DNA of 64,000 nucleotides, taken from positions 186,001 through 250,000 of the forward strand of contig NZ_SJPW01000001.1 in NCBI RefSeq assembly GCF_007860125.1. Reading direction: 5' to 3'. Positions 36,801-51,800 of the stretch are shown here, one piece after another. Within the stretch, counting starts at the first letter, position 1; each line of letters begins with the position of its first letter. A program made the translations under genes and the position numbers. Below the pieces are notes generated by a model. The model did not search any database. It saw only the letters and a program-made list of their open reading frames with translations, and was not told where the DNA came from. The stretch is from Rubripirellula tenax (GTDB lineage: Bacteria > Planctomycetota > Planctomycetia > Pirellulales > Pirellulaceae).

Positions 36801-39800
36801 GGGTGCCGCCGTCGATGATGACGTTGCCGAGCGAGTTGACCGTGTGCCCGTTCAGGTCCAACGTTCCAGAGCCAACCGTCAACGTCTTCGCGGATCCCGT
36901 CATCACCAGATCGTCGAGGAGCGTGACGACGCCGGTTGCTTTGTTGATCCTGATGTTTCCGTCGCCCAGGTCATCGCCGGAGATCGTTTGATTCCCGGTG
37001 CCGTTGAGGACGATGTCAAAATCGCCGACCACGAACGCGTCGATGCTGTTGATGTTGCCCGCGACGAGTAGAGCGTGGCCGTTGCCCAGGCTGTTGCCGG
37101 AAAGGCTGGTCATCGTCAGGTTGCCGCCGATCGTCATGTCACTGGTCAGCGAGAACGTGGCGTTACCGCCAAAATTGACGTTATTGAACGTGATTCCTTC
37201 GGTATCGAGGACCAGTCCGCTGCCTGTGAATTGTGTCGTGACGCCGGTCAGAACGACGTTGCCCGCAGTGTGGGTCAGGCTGCCACCGATGGAGAAGTCG
37301 TTGACGAAAGTGACGGTGCCGCCGGACTTGTTGATGATCGCGTTTCGCAGCAACCCGGCTGCCGTGCTGCTGGTGACAGTTTGGTTCGCACTTCCGCCAA
37401 ATTCGATTTGCGTGGTTCCCGCATACAAATTGTCGACAAGCGCGACGTTGCCGGTGGCGAGGATCTTGCCGCCGTTGAGATTGTTGATGTTGGTGATTCT
37501 CGTCGTGCCATTGACAGTCAACGTGTTGACGATGTTCTTCGTTCCACTTTGATTGAGGGTGAAGTCATTGATCGGGCCAATGTTCCCATCCACGGTTCCT
37601 CCGGTCTGAATGCCCATCGTCAAGTTCAACGCGGTGGCATTCACGGTTCCGGCTGCCCGCGACAGACTGCCAGCCAACATCATGTTGCCGCTAAGCGTTG
37701 CGGTTCCGCTGGCCTTGTTGATGGTCAAGTTCGATATCGCCGCACTTGCACCACTGGCCGTAACGGTTTGGTTGGTGGTCCCATTGAGAACAACGGATGT
37801 GGTTCCGACCCAACTGTTGTCGACCAACGACACATTGCCCGCGACGTTGATCGTACTGCCGTTGATGGTCGTGGCATTCGTGATCGTCAAGTTCTGGTTG
37901 ACGTTGATGCCGCCAACGATTGTGACGGCTCCCAGGCCATTGAATTCCACGTTGTTGAACAACAGACTCGCGGCGTTAACCGTTTGAGCGGTATTGCCAA
38001 CGATTCGGAATGTCGACGAGCCAAAATCGACGGTGCCGCTAGTGTGTGTGAAGTTGCCTGCGATCGCCATGTCGGATTGCAGCGACAGCGTTCCACCGCT
38101 CTTGGCGACTTGGACGTTTCCGAGTGGGAAACCGTTGTTGCTGTACGATTGATTGCCCGAACCATCGAAGACGATCGTCGAGGTACCTGTCGACAACGAT
38201 CCGGTGTTGACGAAGTTGCCCGCCAATTCCAGTCGACCGTTGCCCCAAGTACTGGTTCCTCCAGTATGCGAGAAGTTGCCGTCGACGTTCAGGGTTTGTC
38301 CGATGAACGAATAGGTACCGCCGGCACTGCTGAAATTGTTGGCTACGTTCAAACTGCGCGATTGGGTCACCGTGCCGGTGTAGTCGGCACCGACTTGGAC
38401 TTGAGTGACGGCACCGGCGAACGAAGCGTCCACGGTTGAGTTCTTCCCGCTGGTGACATTGAACACGACGATGTCGTTCGCTTCAGGAACCAAATCATGA
38501 TCCCAGTTCAGTGCGTCGGACCAATTGTTCGTCGTTCCGCCGCCGTCCCACACGAACGTGCTCGTTCCTGGAGTCACGGTTACGAAAACGTAATGTGAAT
38601 CAGACAGACTTCCATCGCTCGCTAGGATCGTCAGCGAACTCGCACTGTTGTAACCCGCTTTTGAGTTGAAAACCAATCCGTCCAAAGCGGCGTCGATGTT
38701 GGCTTGTGTTCCGGTGAACGAAAGCGTCCCATCGCTGCCGTCGGAATCGGTGAAAGTCAAACCGGTCGTTTGCGACAGCACAATTCCCGCATGCTCGGCG
38801 GTGAGTGTCACCGTCAGGTCGTCGCCATCGACATCGAACGTGTCGATCAGGCTGGAACCTTCGAAAGTGAATGAACCGCTCTCCGCGACCGTTGCAGCCG
38901 TGGGGCCAGTGACGTCGGGCGCGTCGTTGACATCAGTGACGGTGATGCGTGCGACCGCGACTTCGTCACTGAACGCCGTCGTTCCACCAATGACCGCCGT
39001 GCTCACTTTCGTGCCGGCGACCGAACTGTCGGATCGGTCCCAGGCAATGAAAGTCAGGTTGGAAATCGTGCCGCTATTCCCGTTGGGTACATAACGCAGC
39101 AAATCGGTGTCGCGGAGGACCAATGCACTGGTGGAGCTAACCGTGCCAACATTGCTCCAGCTTGTTCCGCCGTTGATCGAGTATTGCCACGTTCCGTTGC
39201 CGCCGCTGATTGACCGAATGGCGATGCCTTCGACGGCACCATTGTCGACATCGGTGATGCCGGGTGCATTCGTCGCAATCACCGACGCGACCGTTTGCCC
39301 AGCGTTGTTGGTGGCGTCTTCGTTGATCGAGTTGAACGTGTAGATCCCGGAAGTGTTGAACAAGTCAGGTGAATCATTGACATCGGTGACAACGATTTGA
39401 CCGGTTGCCGAATTCGACGAGTAAGCGGTGTCGCCGCCATTGATGGATGAGTTGCCGAACATGCGAACGGTGTCGGTCGATGCCGTTCCGGTCGTCGTGT
39501 CCCATGCTCGATACGAGAACGTGGCGGTCTCGCCGTTTTGCCCGTTGGGTACGAAGCGAATGAAGGTGTTCCCGTCGAGCAACAGCGAACCAGTGGTGGA
39601 CGCTGTTCCGAAGTTGTTCCAAGCAGACGCGTTGGTCGAGTACTGCCAGGTTCCACTGCCAGTGAAGCCCGTGATCGCCATTCCGCGAACGGCTCCTGTG
39701 TCAACGTCCGCCCATCCGGTCGTCGACAAAATCGCACTCACACCCGCCATCGTGCCGGTGGTGTCTTCATTGGTGCCAGCGAAGTTGTACGTTGCCGCGT

Positions 39801-42800
39801 TGGTGATCGTTGGTGCGTCATTGACGCTACTGACCGTGATCTCCGCAGTACCCGTGTTCGTGGACCATGGCGAGCTGCCGCCGGCCGACGTGGCGTTGCC
39901 GTAGTTGGCTGCCGAGTTCGTCGAAGCCGTTCCGCTGGTTCGGTCCCATGCCTTGTAGCTAAACGTTGCCGTCTCGCCGTTGTTTCCATCGGGCTGGAAA
40001 CGAACTTGCGTCGTCGACGTTAACAGCAAAGCGTTCGAGTTCGACACAGTGCCGAACGCACGCCACGTGGTTCCGTCGGTGGAGTACTGCCAAGTGCCAT
40101 TGCCCGTACTGCCCGTGATCGCCAAACCGCTTGACGCACCCGTGTCGACGTCGGCATACGAAGAACTTGTCAAGATCGCTGACGCGAGTGTTCCGCTGGA
40201 AGCAGTATCCTCGTTCGTGCTCGGCAAAGTATACGTAGGGGCCACTGCGATCGTCGGCGCATCGTTGACGCCCGTCATGACGATCTGCGCGTTCGCGTTG
40301 TTGATCGAATACGCGGTCGTCCCGCCATTGGAACTCGTGTCTGCGTGGGCACGCGTCCCGTTGGTCGACGGTGTTCCCGTGGTCGTATCCCAGGCTTTGA
40401 AAGCGAAAGTGGCTGTTTCGCCATTGAGATTATCGCCAACGAAGCGGATTTGTGTCGTCGCGCTCAGCAACAGTGCGTTCGTTGAACTGACCGACCCGAA
40501 CGTATTCCATGTGGTTCCGTCGGTCGAGTACTGCCAAATTCCATTTCCGACGTAGCCCGTGATAGCCATGCCACGTACCGCACCGGTATCAACGTCAGCC
40601 CAACCGGTTCCGTTGACAATCGTCGTCACGGTGGCACTTGTTGAGGTCGAGTTCTCGTTGGTACTCGTGAAGTTGTAGGTCGAACCGTTGGTGATCGTCG
40701 GAGCATCATTGACGCTGCTGATCGTGATCGTGCCGATTTCGTTCGCCGTGCTGAATGCCGAAGTTCCACCACCACCGTTGGACGATACTTTCGTCGCAAC
40801 CGTTCCGGTGGTCTGGTCCCACGCTCGGAACGAGATGGTTGCTGAACCGCCGTTGTTTCCGTTGGGGAGGAATCGCAAACTATCGGTATCGCGAAGCAAG
40901 AGTGATGACGTTGCCGACACGGTACCAACGTTGGTCCACGTCGACGTGCCATTGAGCTGATACTGCCACGTGCCCAGCGTGCTGCTGGCCGTGATGATCG
41001 CGATGCCTTCGACGGATCCGGTGTCGACATCCATGATGCGATTGCCGCCGGCACTGGCGATCATGGTTGAAATCAATGTGCCGCTGTTCGTCAATGCGTC
41101 TTCGCTGATCGCGGCCAGAGTCGTCGGTCCACCGTTGTCATAGGTCGGCGCATCGTTGACGTTGGCCACAACAATCTGCACGTTCGCGGATTGTGTCGAA
41201 TAGGCCGTCGTTCCGCCATTAATCGATGAGTTACCGAGTCCGCGGACCGCGTTCGTCGACGCCGTGCCACTGGTGGTGTCCCAGGCCTTGTAGCTGAACG
41301 AACCCGTTTCTCCGTTTTGCGAATCTGGAACGTAGCGAACTTGCGTGTTGGCACTCAACAACAGCGAACTGGTTGCCGAGACCGTGCCGACTGCATTCCA
41401 CGTAATTCCATCGGTTGAGTATTGCCATTGCCCATTGCCGACCGTCGAAGTAATCGCCATGCCACGCACCGCACCCGTATCAACATCGCCCCAGCCAGTG
41501 CCATTGATAATCGTTGATACAGTCGTCCCAGTAGATGTCGTGTCCTCGTTGGTGCCGGCTAAGTTGAAAGTCGCACCGTTGGTTTGCGTCGGAGCGTCGT
41601 TGACCGCGGTTACGTTAATCGTGATCGTGTTTGGGGTCTCATCGTCCAGTAGACCACTGTCCATGACGCTGAACATAAACGTTGCAACCGCCGCGCCATT
41701 GACATTGGTTGCGGGATCATAGGTTAGTTTTCCTGTAGCGATGTCATTCGCTAGGACCCCTTGTCCCGCAGTCACGGCGACGCCATTGAGTCTCAGTATT
41801 CCTGAAGCAGGCAACGTGTCGATGCGGACTGAATGGAGAATTTGTCCATCAGGATCGGTGAACGCGAAATCGTTACTCGCAAATGTGTAAGTCGTGTCTT
41901 CATTGGTTGCGATCGTTTTGTCGGCACTGTCGGGAGCTTCGTTTATCCCCGACAGTTGAACTGTCAGGGTTTGGTCATACGACAGCTCTCCATCACTGAT
42001 GCGGACGATGACGTTGTGCGAAGTCGTTGTCTCGAAGTCAAGCAGTGATCCATTGGCCACCGTGATTTCACCGGTCGTCGGGTTGATCGCAAACCGTCCG
42101 CCCGCGTTGTTTTGGAGCGTGTAGGTCAATGTGTCGCCGGAATCAGGATCGACGCCTTGGACGAATCCGACTGAATCGCCCGTGTTGGCGGTTTCACCGA
42201 GTGTTAGTGTAGTGAGTTGATTGGTGCTGCCGATCAATCTTGCATCGGCCCAGATCGCATCGTCTCCCGAGGTCGTACCGTTGCTATCAACTTCCAGTCG
42301 CAGGGTTGTACCGCCGATCGTGTTGATGACGATATTCTCGACTGGAGTGGCATTCGTGAACGTACCGCTGGTGAATTGCAGCACATTGTCGACATAGACC
42401 CGGAAGATCAAATTGCCGTTATCGGCGATCGTGTCATTGATTCCTATCGTGGCACGGAACTCTGAAGCACCGCTCAGTGCATAGTCGGCGAATGCAGTGC
42501 CGTCAGTATTGGGAGAGAAGCCGATGCCGTGCGCGTAGTCGATCCCGTCAATCAGAATTTCGGAAGTCAAGACTCCGGCGTCCTTCCATACGCCAAAGAA
42601 TATATTATTCGTTACGGTCGGCGTCAGCGAACTCAGATACGTTGGGTTCCAGTATCCACTGGTTGGCCCCGCGTTGACATCAAACTCGTTGCCGAATTCG
42701 GACGTCCCGATGCCGGTCATCGTTGCAGTTGCGGTAATCTCGTCGGTATCAACAACTCCCGTGACGGCGATCGTACCGGAGTAGTTTCCACTGGCATCGG

Positions 42801-45800
42801 TGGTTAGGAACCCGAGGTAGCGTTGGCCTTCGCCGCCACCGTCGCTTTCAAAGAACTCGATGCGAGCATTGGCAAAATCGGTGTCACCCGGTGCGGTGCC
42901 AACGTACCCCGAAAGCGACAAGTTCCCGCCGACGAGGTTGGCCTGGGTGATGATGGGATGGTCAACGCCCTCGTTGGCTTGTGTTGCCAGCAACGCACCG
43001 TCGTTCGCGTTTTGCCCGTCACCAAATGCAGTCACGCCGGTGCGTGAATCGAGATCAATCCCAATCCCGAAGTTTCCATAGATGGAGTTTGCGGAAATCG
43101 TATTGGCCGTAGGTTCGGTCGCCCCAGTGTAATACGTGATCAGAATCCCCGCACCACCATCACCGGCGGACCCCGTTGTTCCCGTGATCACGTTCTTGGA
43201 AATCGTATTGTTGTTCGCGTTATCGCCCAATCCGATGCCAGCCGTGACTGCGGCAACGATCGTGTTATTGTCGATCAGGTTGTTGTTCGAGTCGTACCAC
43301 AGTTCAATGCCTTTTCCGTTGTAGGCCGCCACGGTCGAAGCGAGCTGCACATCGTGTACATAGTTGCCTTGAACGGTGTTGCCTTGGCTATCGATCGTGA
43401 TCGCATCGCCGGCGGTATGGCTTGCGGCGACTGTGTGAACTTCGTTATCCGTGAAAGTGGATCCGTCGGAGTTGCCGTAGAACAGTCCATTGAATCGAAC
43501 GCCGCTGATGTCCAAGAAGGCGATGTAGTTGTTCGTCACGGTCGAGGCACCGTCGATTGCCATGCCGGTTGAACCGCGTGACGCCCCCGGATCGCTGCCG
43601 TCGGCACGAGCACCGAGGACAGTGTCAATCACGGATGCTCCGCCCGCGGCGACGACGTTATCGGTGATGTAGATCTGGGCTCCCGTCGATCCAGTTGTCC
43701 GGACCGCACCGAAGACTGCCAGGTCGCGAACGGCCAGGTCGTCACCATCGAGAACCAGCCCGAGAGTGTTTCCATTGGCGTCGATTTCGAGTTCTTGACG
43801 TTGGGTAGCGTTGAATGCAAGATCGTCGACACCAACGGTGCGTGCTGTGTTGACATTGCCAGCGTTCGTGTCGACGATTGTCGTGCCATCTGCCGAGCTG
43901 AATGCGGTTCCATCGATCGTTGTCCCGCCATCGGTCAACGAAGCAAGGTTGCTGGCAAGCTGTACGCTCCACCAATCATTTCCGCCGCCGTCGGTGGCGT
44001 TAGTCGCCACACCAGGTACAAATCGCATGGCGTTGTTGCCAGCAATTGCGTTGGCGTTGTCGACGAATTGGCGCAAGCTTCCTTGTCCCGAATCGCTGAC
44101 GCCCGTGACCACATTGAAACTGAATGCGCTATCAATGTTGCCGACGTCCGATCCGCTGATGGAAACTTGAGTGACGTGTTGAGCCGTCAGCAGAGAAGCA
44201 GCGTTGTCGGAAACGTCAGCGGCACGCCCACCGTAGAGTGATCCATCGCTGACTAAGAATCCAGCACCGCTGGCGGCACCCGTTACGCCGTAGGTTTGTT
44301 CCGCCCAAACATCGTTTTGCGTGTACGTCGCATTCAGTCCAGCCGATGACGCAATCGTTGTTGAATCAACCACGACGAAGTAGGTGTCATCCAGCAAGCT
44401 CGTGAACGAGTAAAAACCGCCGACATTGGTAGTCGTCGTTGCAAACAGTGTGTCGCCCGCTGAAATGACGTTGTTATCGTCGGCATCTTGGTACAGGTAC
44501 ACCGTGACACTGCCCGCGCCCACGGCATCGGCAAGGTTGGAGTCGCCGTCGACATCTTCAAAAATGTTCCCTTCAATGCGATACGCATCGGTGACGTTGA
44601 TCGTGATCGTGTTGGCAGTTGGATCGGTATTCACACCGCTGTTGGCGGTTCCACCGTCATCGATGACTCGGAAAGCGACCGTAGCGTAGCCCGCGCCGCT
44701 CGCTCCCGAAACTGGCTGAAACTTCAACCGGCTGCTATCGATCGTAGTCACCGAAACGTTGTGGCTGCCCGTAATCGCTTCCCCGGCGTCAATCACTCCG
44801 TCATTGTCGGCGTCAATGAAAAGCGTTCCCGCCGAAACGGCTCCGCTGAACAGCACGCTTGCCAGACTGTCACCATCGGTATCGCTGAATCCGAAATCTG
44901 CGGCTGTGAACGTATAGTTGGTATCGCGAAGGGTGGTCACCGTGTTGTCGGTGCCCGAAGGTGCGTCGTTGACGGCCGTGACCGTTTGATCGGCGGTCTC
45001 GGTTGCCGATGAGAATGCGGATGTTCCGCCATTGGTACTCGCGTCCTGCAACGAACCATTGGTGCCTATCGATCGATCCCAGGCTCGGAAGGTGATCGCA
45101 TCGGTTACCGTGCCGTTAAAGTCCGCGTTGGATTGGAAGTAAACTCTCGTGGTGCTATTGGCGTTCAGGACTCTTGCCGAGGAATCGCTGACACTTCCTA
45201 GGGCGTTCCAGTTCGTGCCGCCATCGGTGGTGTACCACCAAGTCCCGTTGGTGGTATCGGCTGCGGTGATGGCGACGCCGGTTTGAGAGCTCGCATCGAC
45301 ATCCGTGACGTTTCCGCCCGTCTGCACCAATGCGGTGACAACGGTTCCCACGGCACCAACCGGCGCGCCAGCGTCTTCGGCCTGTGCAGTGAGCGTCAAA
45401 TTGGCCGAGTTATCCAGCACCGGCGCATCATTGACATCCGTGGTTGCGATGGAAACAGTCTCGATCGCGATGCTGAACGCGGTGGATCCGCCGTTGGCAG
45501 ATGTGTCAACCTTCGTGCCGAAGGTACCGCTGGTTTGGTCCCAAGCACGGAATTCGAATGTCCGATCGGTCGTGTTACCGTTTTGTCCATCGGGGGCGAA
45601 ACGAACCAAGTCGGTCGAACGCAGCAGTAGAGCTGATGTTTCAGCCACAGTGCCAAAGCTACTCCAGTTGGTGCCGCCGTCGATCGAGTATTCCCAAAGA
45701 CCACGACCATTGATTTTGGTTGTGATGGCGATGCCTTCGAGTGATCCCAAATCGACATCCGAAATCGGCGTCCCCCCATCGCTGGCGAGAATTTGGGCGA

Positions 45801-48800
45801 CCGTTCGACCGCCGTTATTCACTTCGTCTTCGGTAATCGTTGGCAATCGCAGGTCATCGGCCGTATCCAACACGGGCGCGTCGTTGGCACCGTTGACCGT
45901 GATCGTGACGGTCGCAATCTCGGAATCATTCGTCCCATCGTTCGCTCGATACGTGAACGTGTCGGTTCCGCTGAAGTTGGCGTTGCCGGTGTAGTTGAAC
46001 GAACCGTCGGCGTTGAGCGTAAAGCTGGACGCGTTCGACGGACCCGTCACCAAAACAGCGGTCAGCGAGTCGCCCTCGATGTCGCTATCGTTGGCAAGGA
46101 CTCCGTTTGCCGCCGAGACAGTGAGCGTTGTGTCTTCATTGACGCTGTAGTCAGCGGGCGTGAAGTCGGCCAGGGCAGCGATTTCGCTGGTTGACAGTTC
46201 GCGTTGCAGGATCGCGACTTCGTCGATTCGGCCATCAAAGGTGCGAACCGTGTCGGGCGATGAGGTCGTCGCCGCACCGATCCAGACTTCTTGCGCGTTG
46301 GTATCGACGGCACCGCCGACGCTGTGGGTCGCTTGTCCGACGATGTTTCCGTCGAGGTAAAGCGTCATCAAGCCGGTGGCGGCGTCGTAAGTTGCTGCCG
46401 TGTGGTGCCAAGTTCCGGTTTGCAGATCTCCCGTTGTCGCAATCAACGTGTCGACGTGACCGCCAGCCGAAATGCGAAGACGCAGGTGCGATTGCCCGCC
46501 GTCGTCAAACGTGCTGAGCATCCACGTGTGTTCGCTCTCTTGAATCCCGGATGCCTTGCTGACGATCCGTCCTTCATCCAAGCTGTCGGCGTTCACCCAT
46601 GCCGCGATGGTCAGCCCGGTTCCCGAGACATTCAGTCCGCCAAGATTGACGTAGCTATCGTTTCCGTTGAAATCGGCTGCCGTGCCGCTGCCGCCGGGAA
46701 CGCCCGTTGCGCCCAAAGTGACGTTATTGTACGTGCCGTTGTTGCTTCCCGAAGAATCCGTTGCGGTTGTGCCGGACGATTCGCCCAGGGAATAAACGCC
46801 GATCGAGTCCGCATCCGCATCAAGGTCAATCGCGGAACCCGGATCGTCGGCCGCCACAGGCGCGTCGTTAACGGAGTTGATCGTAACCACGAAATTCGCG
46901 ATCGCATCGCCGGCACCGTTTTCATCGCCATCGGTGAGGATCAGCCGAATCGGATCGGAACCGCGTTCCGTCCCCGAATGCGTGTAGGTGACGCGGCCGT
47001 TGTCGATGTCGTCTTGAGTGAACGTGTCCCCGCCATCGAGCGCCGTTCCGCTCAGATAGACACGTCCGTACTTGGGCGATGGACTGACTCGGTAGGTCAG
47101 CCCCGTGCCCGAATCGTCCGGATCGCCTTCGTTGAGCATCGCGTTGGTGAACGTGAACGATCCACCTTCATTGATGGTGATTCCGGTATTGGTCGCAAAC
47201 GTTGGTGCGTCGTTGACTTCGGTGGTATTCAGATTCAGCACGGCCGTGTCAGAGCTGTATGCCGTGGATCCACCATTGGTCGTCACATCTGTCAGTGAAC
47301 CGACGGTGCCGGTGGTTTGATCCCAACCGCGATAGTTGATCGAAAGCGTGCCGCCGTTTGTGGTGCTGGGGGTGAATCGCACTAGATCTGTCAAACGCAG
47401 CAGTCGTGCGTCCGTGTCACTGACGCCAACGAAGGAGTTCCAAGTGCTTCCCCCATTGATGCTGTACTCGAACGTTCCGCTGGTCGTGGTGTATCCGGTC
47501 ACGGCAACGCCCAAAACGGTATTGTCGACGTCGGTCAATCCACCGCCGGGAATGGCTGAGATCGCCGTGATGACAACCGCATCGCCCTCGGTGTAGGTGA
47601 CGTCCGTGGGTGTGGTACTGACCGTCGGCGCGTCGTTGACCGCGTGGACTTTCACCACCAGCGTCTCCGTCGCTGAATCGACATCGCCGTCGTTAACGAC
47701 GAACGTGATCGTGCGATCGGTTGTGTCGGGATCTTGGTTGTCGCTGTCGAACGTGATCGTCGCGATCGCGTCTTTGTAGTCTTGCAGCGTGACGGAGTTC
47801 GCCGTGTCGCTGGTCAGCGTCAGCGTAATGCTGCCGTCGGCGGTCAGGTTGCCGGCAGGGATGCCGGTAACCGAGATGCCGAGTGCGTTGATCGCGGTTT
47901 CATTGACATTCAAAATGTCGCCGATGCGTCCATTGGTCAGCGTGATCGTGACTGACTCGGTATGCGTATCGTCCGGATCGCTGATCGCAAAGTCCGCGTC
48001 ACTGATCGCGATCGGGCCGCCGTCTTCGATGAAGACGGTTGTTCCTTGCGATGCCTGAATCGTGAAGTCGCTGATGTTCAGTTGGTTGCTGGTGCTGGTG
48101 AAGTTCGCCAGCGTCAACGGCGAGATAAACGCGGTACCGTGTCGGAACAGTGTTTGGCTGGTCGCGCCCGAGTCCAGACCGCCGCCGAGCGTGGTTGTGA
48201 AAGTGCCGCCAGTTTCGTTGACCGTAATTCCGGAGCCCAACGGATACTGATACGTTCCGCCGGTGGGTGACATGTTGCGAACGGCGTCGCCAGCCAAGAT
48301 GGTCGGCCCCGCCCAGGCGGTCCGCAATGTGATAACGTTACCGACGATCGCGTTCTGGTCCCACAGGTCAGTCTCCGTATTGCGAGTGTACGTGTAATCG
48401 TCGTAAGTTTCTCCCAGGCTGTTCGTGTATCCGTACCAAGCCAACGACCGATTCTGTGAGCTTGTTCCGTTGTGCCAGCCGGTTGCGTCATTCAAAACGA
48501 TCTGCGTCGCACCGGCGACCAAGTCCACGGCCAGTGTCGTGTCAACGGCTCCGGCGACCTTGCCCGTGTGCTGCGAGGTGATCAGATTTCCGTCGATGTC
48601 ATAGCTAAAGAAACCGAAGTAGTGGATCTCGCCGGGAACGTAATTTCCGCCCGCTCCATCCCCTGAAAATGCGGTGACCGAAATGTCATACGTTTGACTG
48701 GGGTCGATCGCGATCCGGTTGTCCGAAGCAATGGTCGCTTTACCGTTGACGACCAACGAGCTGGATCCACCAAAGTCGCCCACAAAATCATCAAAGCCGG

Positions 48801-51800
48801 TCGAGATTGTCGCGGCATCGTTCACCGCCGTGATATTGACCGTGGTGCTGCCGGTCGCTTGGAGAGCCGAGCCGCCTTGAGTTTGAACCGTGTCGCCGCC
48901 ATCGTTGAACGTCCAGTCAATTTGTACGTTTGGGTCTGGATTGTCGCTGCTGTTGCTGTACGCAATCGACTGGAGCGTCGAGTTGACCAGTGCGTTGGAT
49001 GCGTTGCTATTGAACGTCAATACCAACGTGCCGCCCGAGTTGGTCGTTACCGTCCCAATCGTCGTTCCGCCGTAGGTTAGGCTGCCAGCCTGACTGAGTG
49101 CCGCGAGCAAACCGGTCGCACTAAACACATCGTCTGAGTTGGCGGCCAAATTCCGAGCCAGCGTCAACGTGGCTCCGTCGAAGTTGTCGAATTCGGAAAG
49201 TTCCGCGTCAAAGATTTCAACATCGGCATCCAGTACAACCGCCGCACCGTCTTCGATGAACGTTGGATTACCGTCGAGGGAACTCGCGATCGCGCCAAAC
49301 TGCTGGTTCAGCGACCCATCGCTGTTGTACTTAACCAAAGCGAAATCTTCATCGGTGCCGTTGTTACTCCGTCCCGCCACAACAATCGTGCCGTCACTCC
49401 CAACACTGACGCTGTAGGCTAAATCGTTGCCCGATCCGACGGGTGTCGTTACGATCCCGCCGGTGCCAAACGTGTTGTCAAGCGAGCCGTTCGCGTTGTA
49501 GCGAACCAACGCGAAGTCGTTATCGGTGCCGTTGGAGCTGTATCCAGCCACAAGGACCTTGCCGTCGTCCTGCACCGTGATGGATTCAGCTGTATCGCTG
49601 GTCGAGCCAACGGTTGTCGTTACCAATCCCGTGCCACCGAAGGTGCTGTCCAGCGTGCCATCGGCGTCGTATCGCAGAACTGCAAAGTGGTTTCTTGATC
49701 CATCAAAGCTGGCTCCCGCCAACAGAATCTGGCCATTGGCTTGCAAAGTGACACTGTTCCCAATTCCGGCAGCTGCGCCACTGGGCGTCTCCACAATTCC
49801 GTCGCCACCACCAAAGCTAGTGTCGAGCGAACCGTCGGTGTTATAGCGAACCAAAGCGAACGGTTGCCCGCCAGTTGAACCGCTACCGCCCAGTAGAAGT
49901 TTGCCGTCAGCCTGCATTGTGACGCTATAAGCTTGGTCTGTCCCAGACCCAAGTGGCGTCGTGACGATTCCGCTAGCGCCAAAAGTACTATCGACTGTCC
50001 CGTCTTCGTTGTAGCGAATCAGGGCGAAATCTTGATTCGTGCCGTTGAAGTAATGTCCGGCGACCACGAACTTTCCATCTAGCTGAGTCGTGACGCCCCA
50101 ACCTTGATCTTGCCCCGCCCCGATTGGCGTGGAGACGATCCCGTCGCCGCCACCAAAGGCAGTATCAAGCGTTCCGTCGGCGTTGAAACGAGTGACGACG
50201 AAGTCATCTGTACTGCCGTCGTTGCTGTATCCAGCGATAAGAATCTTGCCGTCTGCTTGCACAGCGATGCTGTTTGCGACTTCGTTGTTCGCCAAGATGC
50301 CCGAAGTAGCAATCCCGTCACCGCCGCCAAAGGTCATGTCGAGCGATCCATCGGCGTTGTAGCGAGTCAACGCAAAATCAGCACCCGAGCCGCTGTTGGT
50401 CGTTCCTGCGACAAGAATCTTACCATCAGGCAAAACAATCGTGCCCGCGCCGGCATCATAATTCGAGCCAACCGCCGTCGTCACGATCCCATCACCCACA
50501 TCAAACGTCGGAGTATCGTTCACCGCGTTGACCGTGATCGCCACGCTGTCGGTTGTTTCGGTTTGGTCCGTCGCCAACGCCGCAATCTCGTCGCTCGACA
50601 AGGCACGCGTGTAAACTCGAGCGTCGTCGATCAGGCCGTCAAACGCGTGGCCTGTTCCGTTTCCGTTCTGCCCGATTCGAGTGACGGTTCCCTGATTGTA
50701 TTGGATCGACTCGGTTGCTGTGTCAGTCAGGACAAGTTCGCCGTTGATGTAGATCGCGACATCACCGGTCGCGTCATCTATCGTCGCGGCAACATGTGTC
50801 CAGCCCGCATCGGAGATGTTGACGTTCGTGCGGACTTCTTGCCAGCTCGATGTGCCGCGAATGATGAAAGTCAGACCGTTGGTTCCGTCGATCGAGCGTA
50901 GTGCCACATTGTCGCCAAGTGATATGATCTCACCGGAGTACGTACCCGAGTTCACGTTGACCCAAGCAGCCAGCGTCACGTCAGCCGGATTGCCGAACAT
51001 GCCGGGGATTTCAACATACTCGCTGTTGTTCAGCGACAAGACATTGCCGCGTTCCAGATCGCTTACGAACAAACCCGTCGTCGTTGGCGTACCGTCGTCA
51101 GCGGTCCCAGCCGAAACATCGTCGGCGTTGCCTTCAAAGGTGTAGTGCCCATTCAGATCGGCGGCCAGTTCGGTCGTCACGTTAAGCGAGACGCTGCCGT
51201 TGAAATCCGCATCCGGCGTGAACGTCATTCCGTCCAACGCCGCGTTGATGTCGGACTCGGTGCCGTCGATGACGAGGCTACCGATGCCATTGGCTCCTTC
51301 AATGAAGGTCAGACCTGTCGTTTGCGACAGATTCAACACGCCACCGCCCACCGACAACGTGACTCGCATGCGTGAGTCGGTACCGCCAACTGTATCGGTC
51401 ACGCTGACTTCGGTTGCCGTGCCGCTGGTGAAGGTCAACGTGGTGTCTTCGTCGATCGACTGAGCCGCCGGAACGGTTTGAGTCGCTTCGATGCCGTTAT
51501 CGACTGCGATCGCCATCGTTTCGCTGTAGCTGTTGCCGGCCGCATCGGTGGTCTGCACACCAATGTTGTGAGTCGTCGCGGTTTCGTAGTCAATCAACGA
51601 ACCATCGGCGACGGTGATCTTGCCCGTGTTGCTGTCGATCGCAAAGCGTCCACCCGCGTCGTCGGTCAGGCTGAACGTGAAGCTGGACAGAACTTCGCTG
51701 GCGTCCCATTCGATGATGAAATTGTGGGTTTCACCGGCTGCGCCATCGGCCCAACCATCGGTGGTGTGCGAGATAAAGCCGTAGTCTTGGTCAGCGATGT

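Noticed and set aside
37075-38439. A 454-codon open frame on the plus strand inside the giant gene
   Set aside because: It is antisense to the repeat-rich coding frame, which leaves few stops opposite it. It has no domain, no start context and no neighbour; similar antisense frames occur at 33436-34332, 57544-58695 and elsewhere.
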